Origin: an uncultured Thiohalocapsa sp.
GTDB taxonomy: Bacteria > Pseudomonadota > Gammaproteobacteria > Chromatiales > Chromatiaceae
Direction: 5' to 3'
NCBI RefSeq assembly: GCF_913063425.1
Contig: NZ_CAJXYK010000041.1
Span: 1-57,924, forward strand
DNA: 57,924 nucleotides
In this document: positions 1 to 7,663 of the stretch, piece by piece
How positions within the stretch are numbered: position 1 is the first letter of the stretch
Layout: each line of letters begins with the position of its first letter
The notes under the pieces: model-generated
Seen by the model: only the letters and a program-made list of their open reading frames with translations
Told to the model about the DNA's origin: nothing
The model's database searches: none
Position numbers and translations under genes: made by a program

Positions 1-77
1 TGGCCCCGCACCGTCTCCACCCGGCGGAAGAGCTTCTCCTCCCAGGGCCTGCCCGGGGTGCGGTCGAAGATCACCAG
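1..77. repeat. 77-bp exact direct repeat, copy 1 (partner 1667-1743)
   Basis: The first 77 bases of the window are identical to 1667-1743. Copy 1 lies inside the AAA-ATPase gene near its 3' end, and copy 2 lies upstream of that gene's start. Because copy 1 begins at the window edge, the true repeat may extend further left. The arrangement indicates tandem duplication of the ATPase gene, with the second copy reduced to its 3' tip. Confidence 0.9.
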
Positions 78-1559
78 ATGACCCTCGCCGGCGCGGCAGC
101 GGTCGAGGTACTCCCAGGTCTGGGCGAGGCCGCGCTCCAGGGTGGCGTCCAGGGTCTTGTGCAGGATCTTGAGCTCGATGACAACCCGCTGCTCGCCCCC
201 GGGGTGGGGCCAGATGACCAGCAGATCCGTGCGCATCCGGCCCAGGCCGTACTCGCGCTCGATGCGCCCGCCGCCGTTGACGACGCGCTGCAGGAAGGCC
301 TGAAGCAGCAGTTGGGGACCGGCCTCCTTGTATTGGAACCGTTCGACCCAGTGCTCGGAGTGCTCCTGGAAGAAGTCCTGGAAGGCGGCAAGGAGCTTGG
401 CGAGGTCGAGGGTGGCGTCGGGGCGCAGGTACCAGGCGGTCTCCTGGGGGATGCCCGACTGCAGGGTCCAGGCCAACTCCCGGGGCAGGACCTCCCGGTA
501 GATGGGGTTGGCGATCTCGATGCCGCCGGCGCGGCCCCGGCACAGCAGTCCCAAGTCGACCAGGTACTGGACGTCGTCGGGGTGGAAGCGGTCGCTGGCC
601 TCGGCGGAGGCGAGCACCGGGCCCAGCACCCGGCGCACCCGCTCCTCGCGCAGCTTGTCCACCAGCTGGTCGAGGTGCGTCTCCCGACGCAGGATCAGCG
701 CCTCCTTGGCGCTCTCGACCATCGCCCGGGTGATGGGGCGGGTGCGCTCGCGCCCGTCCTTCGATTCGAAACAGACCTCCCAGCCCAGGGCGTTGGTCAG
801 CCAGGGCTGGCCGCGGCTCAAATCCCACAGGCGCTCGATGGCGTCAGGCTCGAAGACCTGGCCGGTTTCGTGGGTGTGCTGGGCGTAGAGGGCCTCGACC
901 TCGTGGCGGTCCAGATCACCCAGGCGCAGGGATCGCGCCTTGATGTTGAAGGCGCTGCCGCCGGTGATGACGGCCTTGTCCGCATCGCTGTGGATGCGGT
1001 AGTCGCGCACGTCGCGCACGCCGCAGAGGATCAGGCTCTGGGGAAAGCCGCCGGGTCTCGCGGCATAGCCCGCGCGCAGCTGACGCAACACCGAGATCAG
1101 GGTGTCGCCGATGAGGGAGTCGATCTCGTCGATGAGCAGCACCAGGGGCTTGGGGTCGGCGGCGGACCAGCGAGCGAGCACCTCGCCGAGGGCACCGTGG
1201 CCGCCATGCGCCTCCAGAGCTGCCTGCCCGTGGTGGTTGACGAACGGGTCTCCCAGGGTCAGCTCCGCTTGGGTGCCGAGTGCCCCGATGATCGCCCGCA
1301 TCGCCGCGGTGACGTCCTCCCGCGCACTCTGCCCGATCTCCACGTTGCAGTAGACGCAGCGGTACTGCCCGCCGGCGTTGAGGTGATCGCGCAGGGCCAG
1401 GAGCAGGGTGGTTTTGCCGGTCTGCCGCGGGGCGTGCAGCACGCAGTACTTGTGCTGCTCGATCAGCATCATCACCGCGTCCAGATCGACCCGCTCCAGG
1501 GGCGGGATGCAGTAATGGCGCCGGGGGTCGACGGGGCCTGCGGTGTTGAAGAAGCGCAT
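1..1559 (-). CDS. AAA-family ATPase with C-terminal PD-(D/E)XK nuclease-like domain, 3' end outside window
   Basis: The reading frame is open from an ATG at 1559 leftwards to the window edge, about 519 codons, so the C-terminus is cut off. Residues 43-51 read APRQTGKTT, a Walker A loop. Near residue 140 LVLLIDEID is a Walker B strand. A winged-helix-like middle follows, and around residues 440-462 RTDLLV followed by VIELK fits a PD-(D/E)XK nuclease core. This is the AAA-ATPase-like/PD-(D/E)XK family often found in many copies per genome; its physiological role is not established. A plus-strand frame over the same bases has unnatural Gly/Ala/Val/Gln-rich composition and is rejected. A relic of a second copy lies just upstream at 1642-1743, which also predicts how this protein ends beyond the window. 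Confidence 0.85.
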   Translation of the reverse strand, partial: MRFFNTAGPVDPRRHYCIPPLERVDLDAVMMLIEQHKYCVLHAPRQTGKTTLLLALRDHLNAGGQYRCVYCNVEIGQSAREDVTAAMRAIIGALGTQAELTLGDPFVNHHGQAALEAHGGHGALGEVLARWSAADPKPLVLLIDEIDSLIGDTLISVLRQLRAGYAARPGGFPQSLILCGVRDVRDYRIHSDADKAVITGGSAFNIKARSLRLGDLDRHEVEALYAQHTHETGQVFEPDAIERLWDLSRGQPWLTNALGWEVCFESKDGRERTRPITRAMVESAKEALILRRETHLDQLVDKLREERVRRVLGPVLASAEASDRFHPDDVQYLVDLGLLCRGRAGGIEIANPIYREVLPRELAWTLQSGIPQETAWYLRPDATLDLAKLLAAFQDFFQEHSEHWVERFQYKEAGPQLLLQAFLQRVVNGGGRIEREYGLGRMRTDLLVIWPHPGGEQRVVIELKILHKTLDATLERGLAQTWEYLDRCRAGEGHLVIFDRTPGRPWEEKLFRRVETVRG

Positions 1560-1641
1560 GGGCGGACCGGGCGCGGGTTGATGCGGCGAGCCTAGCACAG
1601 GCGTTGGTAGGCGACGGCCCGGTAACGGATCGGGCAGACCC

Positions 1642-1743
1642 TCACATCCCCCAGACGGTGATCGCCTGGCCCCGCACCGTCTCCACCCGGCGGAAGAGCT
1701 TCTCCTCCCAGGGCCTGCCCGGGGTGCGGTCGAAGATCACCAG
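1642..1743 (-). pseudogene. 3'-terminal relic of a second AAA-ATPase/nuclease copy
   Basis: On the minus strand this stretch encodes the C-terminal peptide VIFDRTPGRPWEEKLFRRVE and continues through TVRGQAITVWGM to a stop. The first part is identical in DNA to the C-terminal coding part of the gene at 1-1559. No Walker motifs or upstream domain remain, and sequence similarity stops abruptly at 1743. It is a non-functional remnant of a tandem duplicate, and it probably shows the true C-terminus of the truncated gene at the window edge. Confidence 0.8.
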
Positions 1744-2255
1744 TCCAGACCAAGGCGGCGAGCGCCCAGCCGCGCGTGCCCGGCACGCGGACCAGCCGGC
1801 GCAGGCACCATCGGCGCAGGCCGGCACCCATGCAGAGGTCGGCGCCGCGGCAACTGGCTGCAGCAGTTGGCATGGAGCGGGCTCGGGGGCGCCTGCGTCG
1901 AGTGGAACCAGCCGGCAAGAATGGTCGCAGCGCTGTCGCCCCCACAAGTCGCGACCGCCTGCGCCCGCCCGCGCAGGCGTTGATCGCGGTCTTTTCCGAA
2001 AGGGGTCATTTGCTGTTCACAACAACTGCTCTCGCCAGCACAACGCGGCGTCGCCGCAGCTGCCGCGGGGTCCGCTACAGTCCGGCCCGACGCCAGCCGC
2101 CGCGTCACCCGCGGGGTTATCCCCGACGTGGATGACGCGGCACCCGGGCGGCGCGCGCGGATGCGCTGTTGCAGGGTCGAGGAGACGATCTCCGGCCGTT
2201 CCAGCGAGACCGTTTTGCACGCGCTCGCCAGCGAAGTAGAGGAGTGATCCCGACC
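1744..2255. other. Non-coding stretch before the DUF481 gene
   Basis: I see no credible gene in these 510 bases. The open frames are short, overlap one another and are Arg/Pro/Ala rich, as expected of GC-rich spacer. The promoter of the rightward DUF481 gene should lie here, but no clear -35/-10 pair stands out. Confidence 0.5.
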
Positions 2256-3158
2256 ATGCAACGCCACCGATCCAGCCTGTTCCTGTCACGTCCGCCGCGG
2301 CGCCGCGCACATCCCGACCTGTCGGTGCCGGGCGGCCGATACCCGCTGCACGCGCTGCTGTGCGCCGCCGTCGTCGGCGCGCCTGCGCTCGCCGCTGCGC
2401 AGCCGGCGCCGCCCCCGCCGGTGACGGGCGGTGAATCGGTGGGCGCCGACGCGAGCGGTAACGAGTCGGCAAAGAAGCTCTTCACGCTGCGCGATCTGCC
2501 GACGCCGGGCGCGGCGCCGAACTGGGCCGGCGAGGCCCAGCTCGGCTATGCGGCCTCCAGCGGCAACAGCGACACCAACAACGTCAACGCCAACGTGCTC
2601 ATCAGCTACACGGCCTTTCCGTGGCGGCACTTCCTGGGCGGTGAGGTGCGGTTTGCCGACACCGACGGCGAGACCACCACCGAGCGATACGCCGCCGGCT
2701 ACAAGCCCGAATACTTCTTCAGCCGACGCACCTTCGCCTTCGGCTTTCTGGGCTATGACCGCGACCCATTCTCGAACATCGAATCGCGCTATTCGGCCAC
2801 CGTCGGCCTGGGTCATGCGCTGATCGACACCGAGCGCCAGGCCCTGACGGTACAGCTGGGCGGCGGTTATCGCATGACGCAGTTCACGGACGACACGCCC
2901 GACTCGGACGAGCCCGTGGTGCGCGGGGCGCTCAATTACAGCCTGCAGCTCACCGACAACACGAGTTTCCGGCAGGACCTCTCGGTCATGTCGGGGTCCG
3001 ACAACACCTTCACCGAGTCCATCACGGCGTTACAGGTGTCGATGACCAATAATCTGGCGCTGAGCCTGAGCTACACCGTGCTCAACAACAGCTTCACGCC
3101 GCCCGGTGTGGACAGCACCGACACCTTCACCAGCGTCAATCTGGTGGCGGCGTTCTGA
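2256..3158 (+). CDS. DUF481-family outer-membrane beta-barrel protein
   Basis: A 300-residue exported protein. A hydrophobic segment at about residues 30-48 ending ALAAAQP looks like a signal peptide behind an unusually long Arg-rich lead, then a Pro-rich linker. From about residue 85 the sequence alternates polar and hydrophobic residues in strand pairs (GEAQLGYAASSGNSDTNN near the start), ending in an aromatic residue (VNLVAAF) as outer-membrane barrels do. This matches the DUF481/YdiY family. Their role is unknown, though some are salt- or stress-induced. The ATG at 2256 follows GAGGAG at a rather long spacing; an in-frame GTG at 2244 is possible but sits directly on the Shine-Dalgarno sequence. 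The gene is monocistronic and unrelated to the biosynthetic cluster. Confidence 0.75.
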   Translation: MQRHRSSLFLSRPPRRRAHPDLSVPGGRYPLHALLCAAVVGAPALAAAQPAPPPPVTGGESVGADASGNESAKKLFTLRDLPTPGAAPNWAGEAQLGYAASSGNSDTNNVNANVLISYTAFPWRHFLGGEVRFADTDGETTTERYAAGYKPEYFFSRRTFAFGFLGYDRDPFSNIESRYSATVGLGHALIDTERQALTVQLGGGYRMTQFTDDTPDSDEPVVRGALNYSLQLTDNTSFRQDLSVMSGSDNTFTESITALQVSMTNNLALSLSYTVLNNSFTPPGVDSTDTFTSVNLVAAF

Positions 3159-3207
3159 CCCGACGCCGGCCGCCGTAAGCTCTTATTCAGTTGCTTTGAG
3201 GACATGA

Positions 3208-3426
3208 ATGACAGCAACCCAAGCCCTCTCCACTGTGGAGCCCGGCTTCCTTGCCGGCGTTGGTTCCGCCGCCAATGCCTTCGTCCTGGCGCATCCGCTC
3301 AGTTTGTCCCTGGCCCCCGGTGCCTTGCTTGGCAAGCGACGGCGTCGCGCGAAGCTCCAGCCGGTGATCGCTTCGCCACATCGCCGAAGCGCTGATCAAG
3401 GCGGCGTTTACAAGCGTCTGCCGTAA
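3208..3426 (+). pseudogene. Shortened, probably decayed copy of the small membrane protein at 14380
   Basis: The first 42 residues align with the intact small protein at 14380-14592: both start M-A/T-x-ALST, run through GS-A-A-x-A-x-VLAHP and reach GALLG. After GALLG this copy jumps to a KRRRR tail. It has lost about ten codons covering the second half of the membrane helix and continues into unrelated sequence for about 20 residues. GAGG precedes the start. The intact copy ends its helix with an Arg/Lys patch, so this one may still be made, but it lacks a full membrane segment. It lies beside P-type ATPase gene 4234-6390, just as the intact copy lies in a region with other membrane partners. 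Confidence 0.55.
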
Positions 3427-3441
3427 TTGAGGAATCTGTCA

Positions 3442-4023
3442 ATGAAACGCGTCTGCGTCTACACCGGCGGCTATGAAGGTCGCCAGGCCATCTTCGCCGA
3501 AACAGCCCGGGCCATGGGTGAGGAACTGGCACGCCGCGAGGTCGAGCTGGTCTACGGCGGCGGTCAGGTCGGGCTGATGGGTATTTTGGCCGACACGGTG
3601 CTGGAGAACGGCGGTCGGGTGATCGGAGTGATCCCTGAGAAGCTGGCCGCCCGCGAGATCGCCCACCACGATCTTCAGGAACTGCGCATTGTCGGCTCCA
3701 TGCACGAGAGGAAGGCGTTGATGGAGACGCTCTCCTGCGGCTTCATCGCGCTGCCCGGCGGCATCGGCACTCTGGAGGAAACCTGCGAGGCCCTTACCTG
3801 GGCTCAGCTGGGCGTACACAAAAAGCCCTGTGGGCTGATCAACGCCGGCGGCTATTATGACCACTTCCTGGCATTCATCGATACCATGGTGGACAACGGC
3901 TTTCTCAAGGCAGTGCACCGGGAGCTGCTGCTGGTCGACAAGGACCCGGCGGCGCTGCTCGATCGGATGGCCGTCTTCGAGCCGCCGGAGTTCAAGCGTT
4001 GGATGGCACGCGAAGACGTGTGA
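3442..4023 (+). CDS. LOG family nucleoside 5'-monophosphate phosphoribohydrolase (TIGR00730)
   Basis: A 193-residue lysine-decarboxylase-like Rossmann protein. The family signature is clear: YGGGQVGLMG near residue 40, MHERK at about 90-94 and PGGIGTLEE at about 108-116. Enzymes with this pair of motifs (cytokinin-activating LOG proteins and bacterial PpnN-like relatives) cleave the N-glycosidic bond of nucleoside monophosphates, releasing base and ribose 5-phosphate. The length is typical. The ATG at 3442 has GAGG eight bases upstream; an upstream TTG at 3427 is less likely. The gene ends 33 bases before a hairpin repeat. There is no evident link to the biosynthetic genes, although the neighbouring operon also contains a purine-type enzyme. 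Confidence 0.9.
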   Translation: MKRVCVYTGGYEGRQAIFAETARAMGEELARREVELVYGGGQVGLMGILADTVLENGGRVIGVIPEKLAAREIAHHDLQELRIVGSMHERKALMETLSCGFIALPGGIGTLEETCEALTWAQLGVHKKPCGLINAGGYYDHFLAFIDTMVDNGFLKAVHRELLLVDKDPAALLDRMAVFEPPEFKRWMAREDV

Positions 4024-4055
4024 CCGGCATCGCCTCAACCGCACCCTTTGCGTTA

Positions 4056-4240
4056 GGGAAGCGCTGACTTATCAGTGCTTCCCGTGCGGGGCAGGGTGCC
4101 CCCGCCATTGCCGGCGACGCCTTGTTCGGAACGGGGCGCTGAAAATGAAGGAGCTGGGGAAACCGCCCCTGTTTGAGGCCAGGGTCGGTTCCGTCCGATT
4201 TTTGGGCGGGATGTCCAATAAATCCGTGTCTCCTTAAGCC
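4056..4240 (+). repeat. Dispersed hairpin-rich repeat, copy 1
   Basis: It starts with the imperfect palindrome GGGAAGCGCTGACTTATCAG followed by TGCTTCCC, continues GTGCGGGGCAGG, contains GCTGAAAATGAAG in the middle and ends with GTCTCCTTAAG. The same order of blocks occurs at 12513-12671 (inverted) and 46094-46250. This copy is the most diverged and is longer in its right half. It fills the convergent space between the LOG gene and the P-type ATPase, and its last bases overlap the ATPase stop codon, so it may also act as a bidirectional terminator. No transposase is associated. Confidence 0.7.
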
Positions 4241-6390
4241 TTCGCGGGGGCGCGACGGGCGCGCAGCCTTTTGGGAGCCTGCTCGACGGTCGTCGCCTTG
4301 AGCGCGACCAACAGCCCCATGGTCGCCTGCCCCAGCCACATCAGCTCGACGGTCAGGAACTTGAATGGCAGCAGTATCGTCATGGCGCCGGCTGAAATGC
4401 TGAATACCCGTGAGAGGGAGTGATTGTCGGCCATGCGAGACTTGAAGCCGTCCGCCAGGTCGAAGACGACCGTTAGATCGGCCAGATCGCCGCGCATCAG
4501 CACGATATCGGCGCAGTCGGTGGCGACGGTGGTTGCCCCGGCCAGAGAAATCGACACGTCTGCGCCCCGCAAGGCCACGGCGTCGTTGATCCCATCGCCG
4601 ATAAAGCAGACGGTTTCGCCCTGCGCCTGAAGGCGCTCGATCGCCTCGGCCTTTTGCTCAGGGAGCAGGTTGGCGTCAAAGCCGTCGATCCCCAGGGCGT
4701 CGGCCAGGGCGCGGGTAGGGGCCTCCTGATCGCCGGACATGATCCGGAGCTTGACGCCGCGCGATTTGATGTCGGCGATCAGCTCTGGGACGCCGGGGCG
4801 TAGGGTTGCGGCCAGCTCGATGACGGCGAGCGCGGCGCCGTCGACCGCAACGAAGACCACGGCGCGGCCAGCCGCTTTCGCCTGATCCTCATGGCCGCGC
4901 AGCTCAGCGGAGACCTCGACGCCGCAGGCCGCCATGTAGCGAGCGCCGCCCACTTGGATGGTGCGCCCTTCGTGCTCGGCCTCCACGCCCATGCCCACGC
5001 GCAGCGCGACCTCGTCGATGGCATCCACCGCCAGCCCCCGGGTCTCGGCTTCGGCGAGAATGGCCTTGGCGATGGGGTGAGTCTGACTGGCCTCTGCCAG
5101 GGCCGCGCTGCGCAGTGCCTCGTTGACATCGATGCCCGTGTGGCAGTGGATCGCGGCGACGCTGAGCGCCTCCAGGGTCAAGGTGCCTGTCTTGTCAAAG
5201 ACCAGCGTGCTGACCTCGGGAAGCCGTTCCAACGCGGCACCGTCCTTGACCAGAATGCCGCGCTCCGCGCCACCCCGCAGCCAGTTGAGCAACGTGATCG
5301 AGCGCAGCGGAATCAGATTCGGCATGTAGTTGCAGCCCAGCACCGCCAGGCCGGTAATCGGCCCGCCCACAAGCCAGCCGACAGCACCACCGGCGAGCGT
5401 CGGCCAGCGGGTATGCTCCAGCGCGATGAACTGGTCCCCCATGCGCTGCTCGTCCTGATCCAGGGTCTTCTCCAGCACCCGTTGGATCTTGGCGGCGACC
5501 GTATCGCTGCCGGCCTGGGTCACACGCACACGCAGTGTTCCGCTCAGCAGCAGCGAGCCGGCCAGCACCGGGTCGCCCAGCTCACGCTCCACCGGCTGCG
5601 ATTCGCCAGTCAGGCGGTGCTGGTCAGCCATGCCCTCGCCCATGACCACCACCCCGTCCACCGGGATGGTCTGTCCGCTGCGCACCACCGCCACATCTCC
5701 GGGGACAACGCGATCAAAGGGCACTGCCAGCTCCACTTCCCCCGTCACAATCCAGACCGTGGCGGGGGCGTCCTTCATCAGATTGGTCAGGCTGTCCCGG
5801 GCCGCGCTCTTGGTGAGGTATTCGAACTTGCTGACGCCGTGGAAGAAGATTAACCCGAGCCCGCCGACCACGTAGACGCCGCTCAGCCAGAGCGCGGATA
5901 CATAGGCCGAGAACAGATGGAACAGGCTGAAGCGCCGCTCGTCGCGGGCGATGCGCCAGCCTTCACGGAAAATCGGCGCCATCTGCCAAGCGGCCCCGGC
6001 CAGGATCACCGGTGCCAGCGGCGCGGCCGTCGCGGCTTTCACGACGGCCAGGCCGAAAACCGCGCCGCTCGCCGCAAGGTTGCGATTCACGGCTTGTTCC
6101 TGCGGGGAGGGCGTGCGGGTCCGGTCCAGCTTCGCCATCTCCCGCGCCCGGGCACCGCCGACGAGCATGGGATCGAAATAGGCTTGAAAGCCGTGCTGCA
6201 CTCCGGCATCCAAGCGGCGAAGGACCCGGTCCAACGCCGTCGCGCCCGCCCCGGCGGTCGCTGGGGGCCTGGCGGGCGCGTTGGCGATCGACCGCAGCTT
6301 GGCGGCCGAGGACCTGCGCGTGCCGCTTTTGGCGAAGACATAGACGGCTGCCGCACTCAAGCCGAGGGGCAGCAACATCGGCATCGGCAT
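4234..6390 (-). CDS. P1B-like P-type ATPase lacking the CPx motif (copy A)
   Basis: A 718-residue ion pump homologue. Catalytic parts are intact: TGES near residue 262 (actuator), DKTGTLT near 398 (phosphorylated Asp) and GDGIND near 598 (hinge). The segment that normally carries CPC or CPx, about 23 residues before GILVKDG, instead reads GCNYMPN, so the usual metal ligands are missing. There is no N-terminal metal-binding CxxC domain; the N-terminus is an Ala/Arg-rich stretch after one membrane helix. The transported ion cannot be predicted. It is the last gene of a five-gene minus-strand operon, 13 bases behind the PurA-like gene. Two similar ATPases occur at 24645 and 55063. Confidence 0.85.
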   Translation of the reverse strand: MPMPMLLPLGLSAAAVYVFAKSGTRRSSAAKLRSIANAPARPPATAGAGATALDRVLRRLDAGVQHGFQAYFDPMLVGGARAREMAKLDRTRTPSPQEQAVNRNLAASGAVFGLAVVKAATAAPLAPVILAGAAWQMAPIFREGWRIARDERRFSLFHLFSAYVSALWLSGVYVVGGLGLIFFHGVSKFEYLTKSAARDSLTNLMKDAPATVWIVTGEVELAVPFDRVVPGDVAVVRSGQTIPVDGVVVMGEGMADQHRLTGESQPVERELGDPVLAGSLLLSGTLRVRVTQAGSDTVAAKIQRVLEKTLDQDEQRMGDQFIALEHTRWPTLAGGAVGWLVGGPITGLAVLGCNYMPNLIPLRSITLLNWLRGGAERGILVKDGAALERLPEVSTLVFDKTGTLTLEALSVAAIHCHTGIDVNEALRSAALAEASQTHPIAKAILAEAETRGLAVDAIDEVALRVGMGVEAEHEGRTIQVGGARYMAACGVEVSAELRGHEDQAKAAGRAVVFVAVDGAALAVIELAATLRPGVPELIADIKSRGVKLRIMSGDQEAPTRALADALGIDGFDANLLPEQKAEAIERLQAQGETVCFIGDGINDAVALRGADVSISLAGATTVATDCADIVLMRGDLADLTVVFDLADGFKSRMADNHSLSRVFSISAGAMTILLPFKFLTVELMWLGQATMGLLVALKATTVEQAPKRLRARRAPAKA

Positions 6391-6403
6391 CGAGATCCAC
6401 CCG

Positions 6404-7603
6404 CTAGCGCACGATCATCTCGTGATCGGCAGGCCCGGTGCCGATGATCCGTATCGGTACGCCGACAGTCTCCTCGATGAAGGAAATGTAATTCCGGGCG
6501 TTTCGCGGCAGTGCAGTAAACGTTTGCGCGCCGCGAATATCCTCAGTCCAGCCGGGGAGATACTCGTAGACTGGCGTGACCGGTCTGTCGGCAATGGTGT
6601 GCCAATCATAGAACGCCTCGTAAACCCGGCCATCGCGCTCATAGCCGACGCAAATGGGAATGCGATCCAGGCCGGTCATCACGTCGATCTTGTTCAGGCA
6701 GAGCTCCGAGTAGTCGTTGATCTCGTGGGAATATCGCAACGCCACGAGATCTTGATAGCCGACACGCAATGCCTTGATGGGCACGTGGCAGAACTCATTC
6801 GCCAGCCCGCGGATGCGTTCCTGCTCCGGGCTTGGGATCTCCGTCGGCAGGGGCCCGGTGTCGTCAAACCGCGTCGGAAACGCCTTGCAGATTCCGATGT
6901 TCCGCGTTACCGCGGAGTATGGCAAACCGGCGCCGTACAACATGCCTGTGGTCGTCGTGTTCGTTGATGTCACCGCGGGATAAACCCCATGAATGGCGTC
7001 AAGCATCAAAGCCTGCGAGCCTTGGATCATCACGGTGACGTCGCTGTTGCGAACCCCGGCGAGATACTCTTTGATATTGCCTCGGTACTTCTTCAGAAGC
7101 GCGACATAGGCTGCCCGGTCTTCCCACGGCTCATAATGCGCAAGCTCTCCGTCGGCGGCGATGAACTGATCGACGGTGACGCCGATGCGATGAGCGCGAT
7201 CAGCGACGGCGGGTCCGACGCCCTCGCGAATCGTCTCGGTCTTGCCGGTATCGTTGTTGCGCCCGTCCAACCGGACATGGTCGGGCATGACGACATGGGC
7301 GTTCCCGCTGATAATCAGGTGATCGGACAGGTCTCCGAAATGCGCTTCCAGGGCTTGCACATCCTTCATCAGTCGGTCGCAGCGAATCAGAACGCCGTCA
7401 CCGATCAATCCGATTCTGCCTCGTACCATGCCGGCGGGCAACATTCGGAAATGAAATTCCTTACCCTCATGGTAGACGGAGCATTCGGCGTTGGAACCAC
7501 CTCCGCAACGCATGCAGATATCCGCGCCTTGGGCGAGATGGAGGTTGATCTTTCCTTTTCCTTCGTCTCCCCACTGGGCGCCAACGGCAATATTGAGCTT
7601 CAT
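6404..7603 (-). CDS. Adenylosuccinate synthetase-like enzyme with altered active site
   Basis: A 399-residue protein clearly built on the PurA fold: WGDEGKGK at 11-18 keeps the catalytic Asp13 and GTP loop, VTSTNTTT near 211-218 matches the IMP/GTP-binding VTSSNTT, and CLNKIDV and the C-terminal GVPIRIIGTGP are typical. The conserved GGHNAGHT block is GGSNAECS here, so catalytic His41 is Cys. The aspartate-binding GRRRRTGWLD loop is replaced by VPIKALRVGYQD (274-285). Normal PurA joins IMP and aspartate using GTP. This copy has probably been repurposed to join another amine or another oxo-purine/amide substrate. It sits in an operon with carbamoyl- and methyltransferase genes, not with purine genes. 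GGAG precedes the ATG at 7603. Confidence 0.8.
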   Translation of the reverse strand: MKLNIAVGAQWGDEGKGKINLHLAQGADICMRCGGGSNAECSVYHEGKEFHFRMLPAGMVRGRIGLIGDGVLIRCDRLMKDVQALEAHFGDLSDHLIISGNAHVVMPDHVRLDGRNNDTGKTETIREGVGPAVADRAHRIGVTVDQFIAADGELAHYEPWEDRAAYVALLKKYRGNIKEYLAGVRNSDVTVMIQGSQALMLDAIHGVYPAVTSTNTTTTGMLYGAGLPYSAVTRNIGICKAFPTRFDDTGPLPTEIPSPEQERIRGLANEFCHVPIKALRVGYQDLVALRYSHEINDYSELCLNKIDVMTGLDRIPICVGYERDGRVYEAFYDWHTIADRPVTPVYEYLPGWTEDIRGAQTFTALPRNARNYISFIEETVGVPIRIIGTGPADHEMIVR

Positions 7604-7663
7604 TGCGGGCTTCTCCGCTGATGGATTGACAGTGTCAGGCTGGTTGCGGATGGCAGCTTGGCA

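Noticed and set aside
78..1595. Plus-strand 505-codon open frame at the left edge
   Set aside because: Composition is Gly/Val/Leu/Gln/Asp-rich with no motif, while the minus strand over the same bases has Walker A, Walker B and nuclease motifs.
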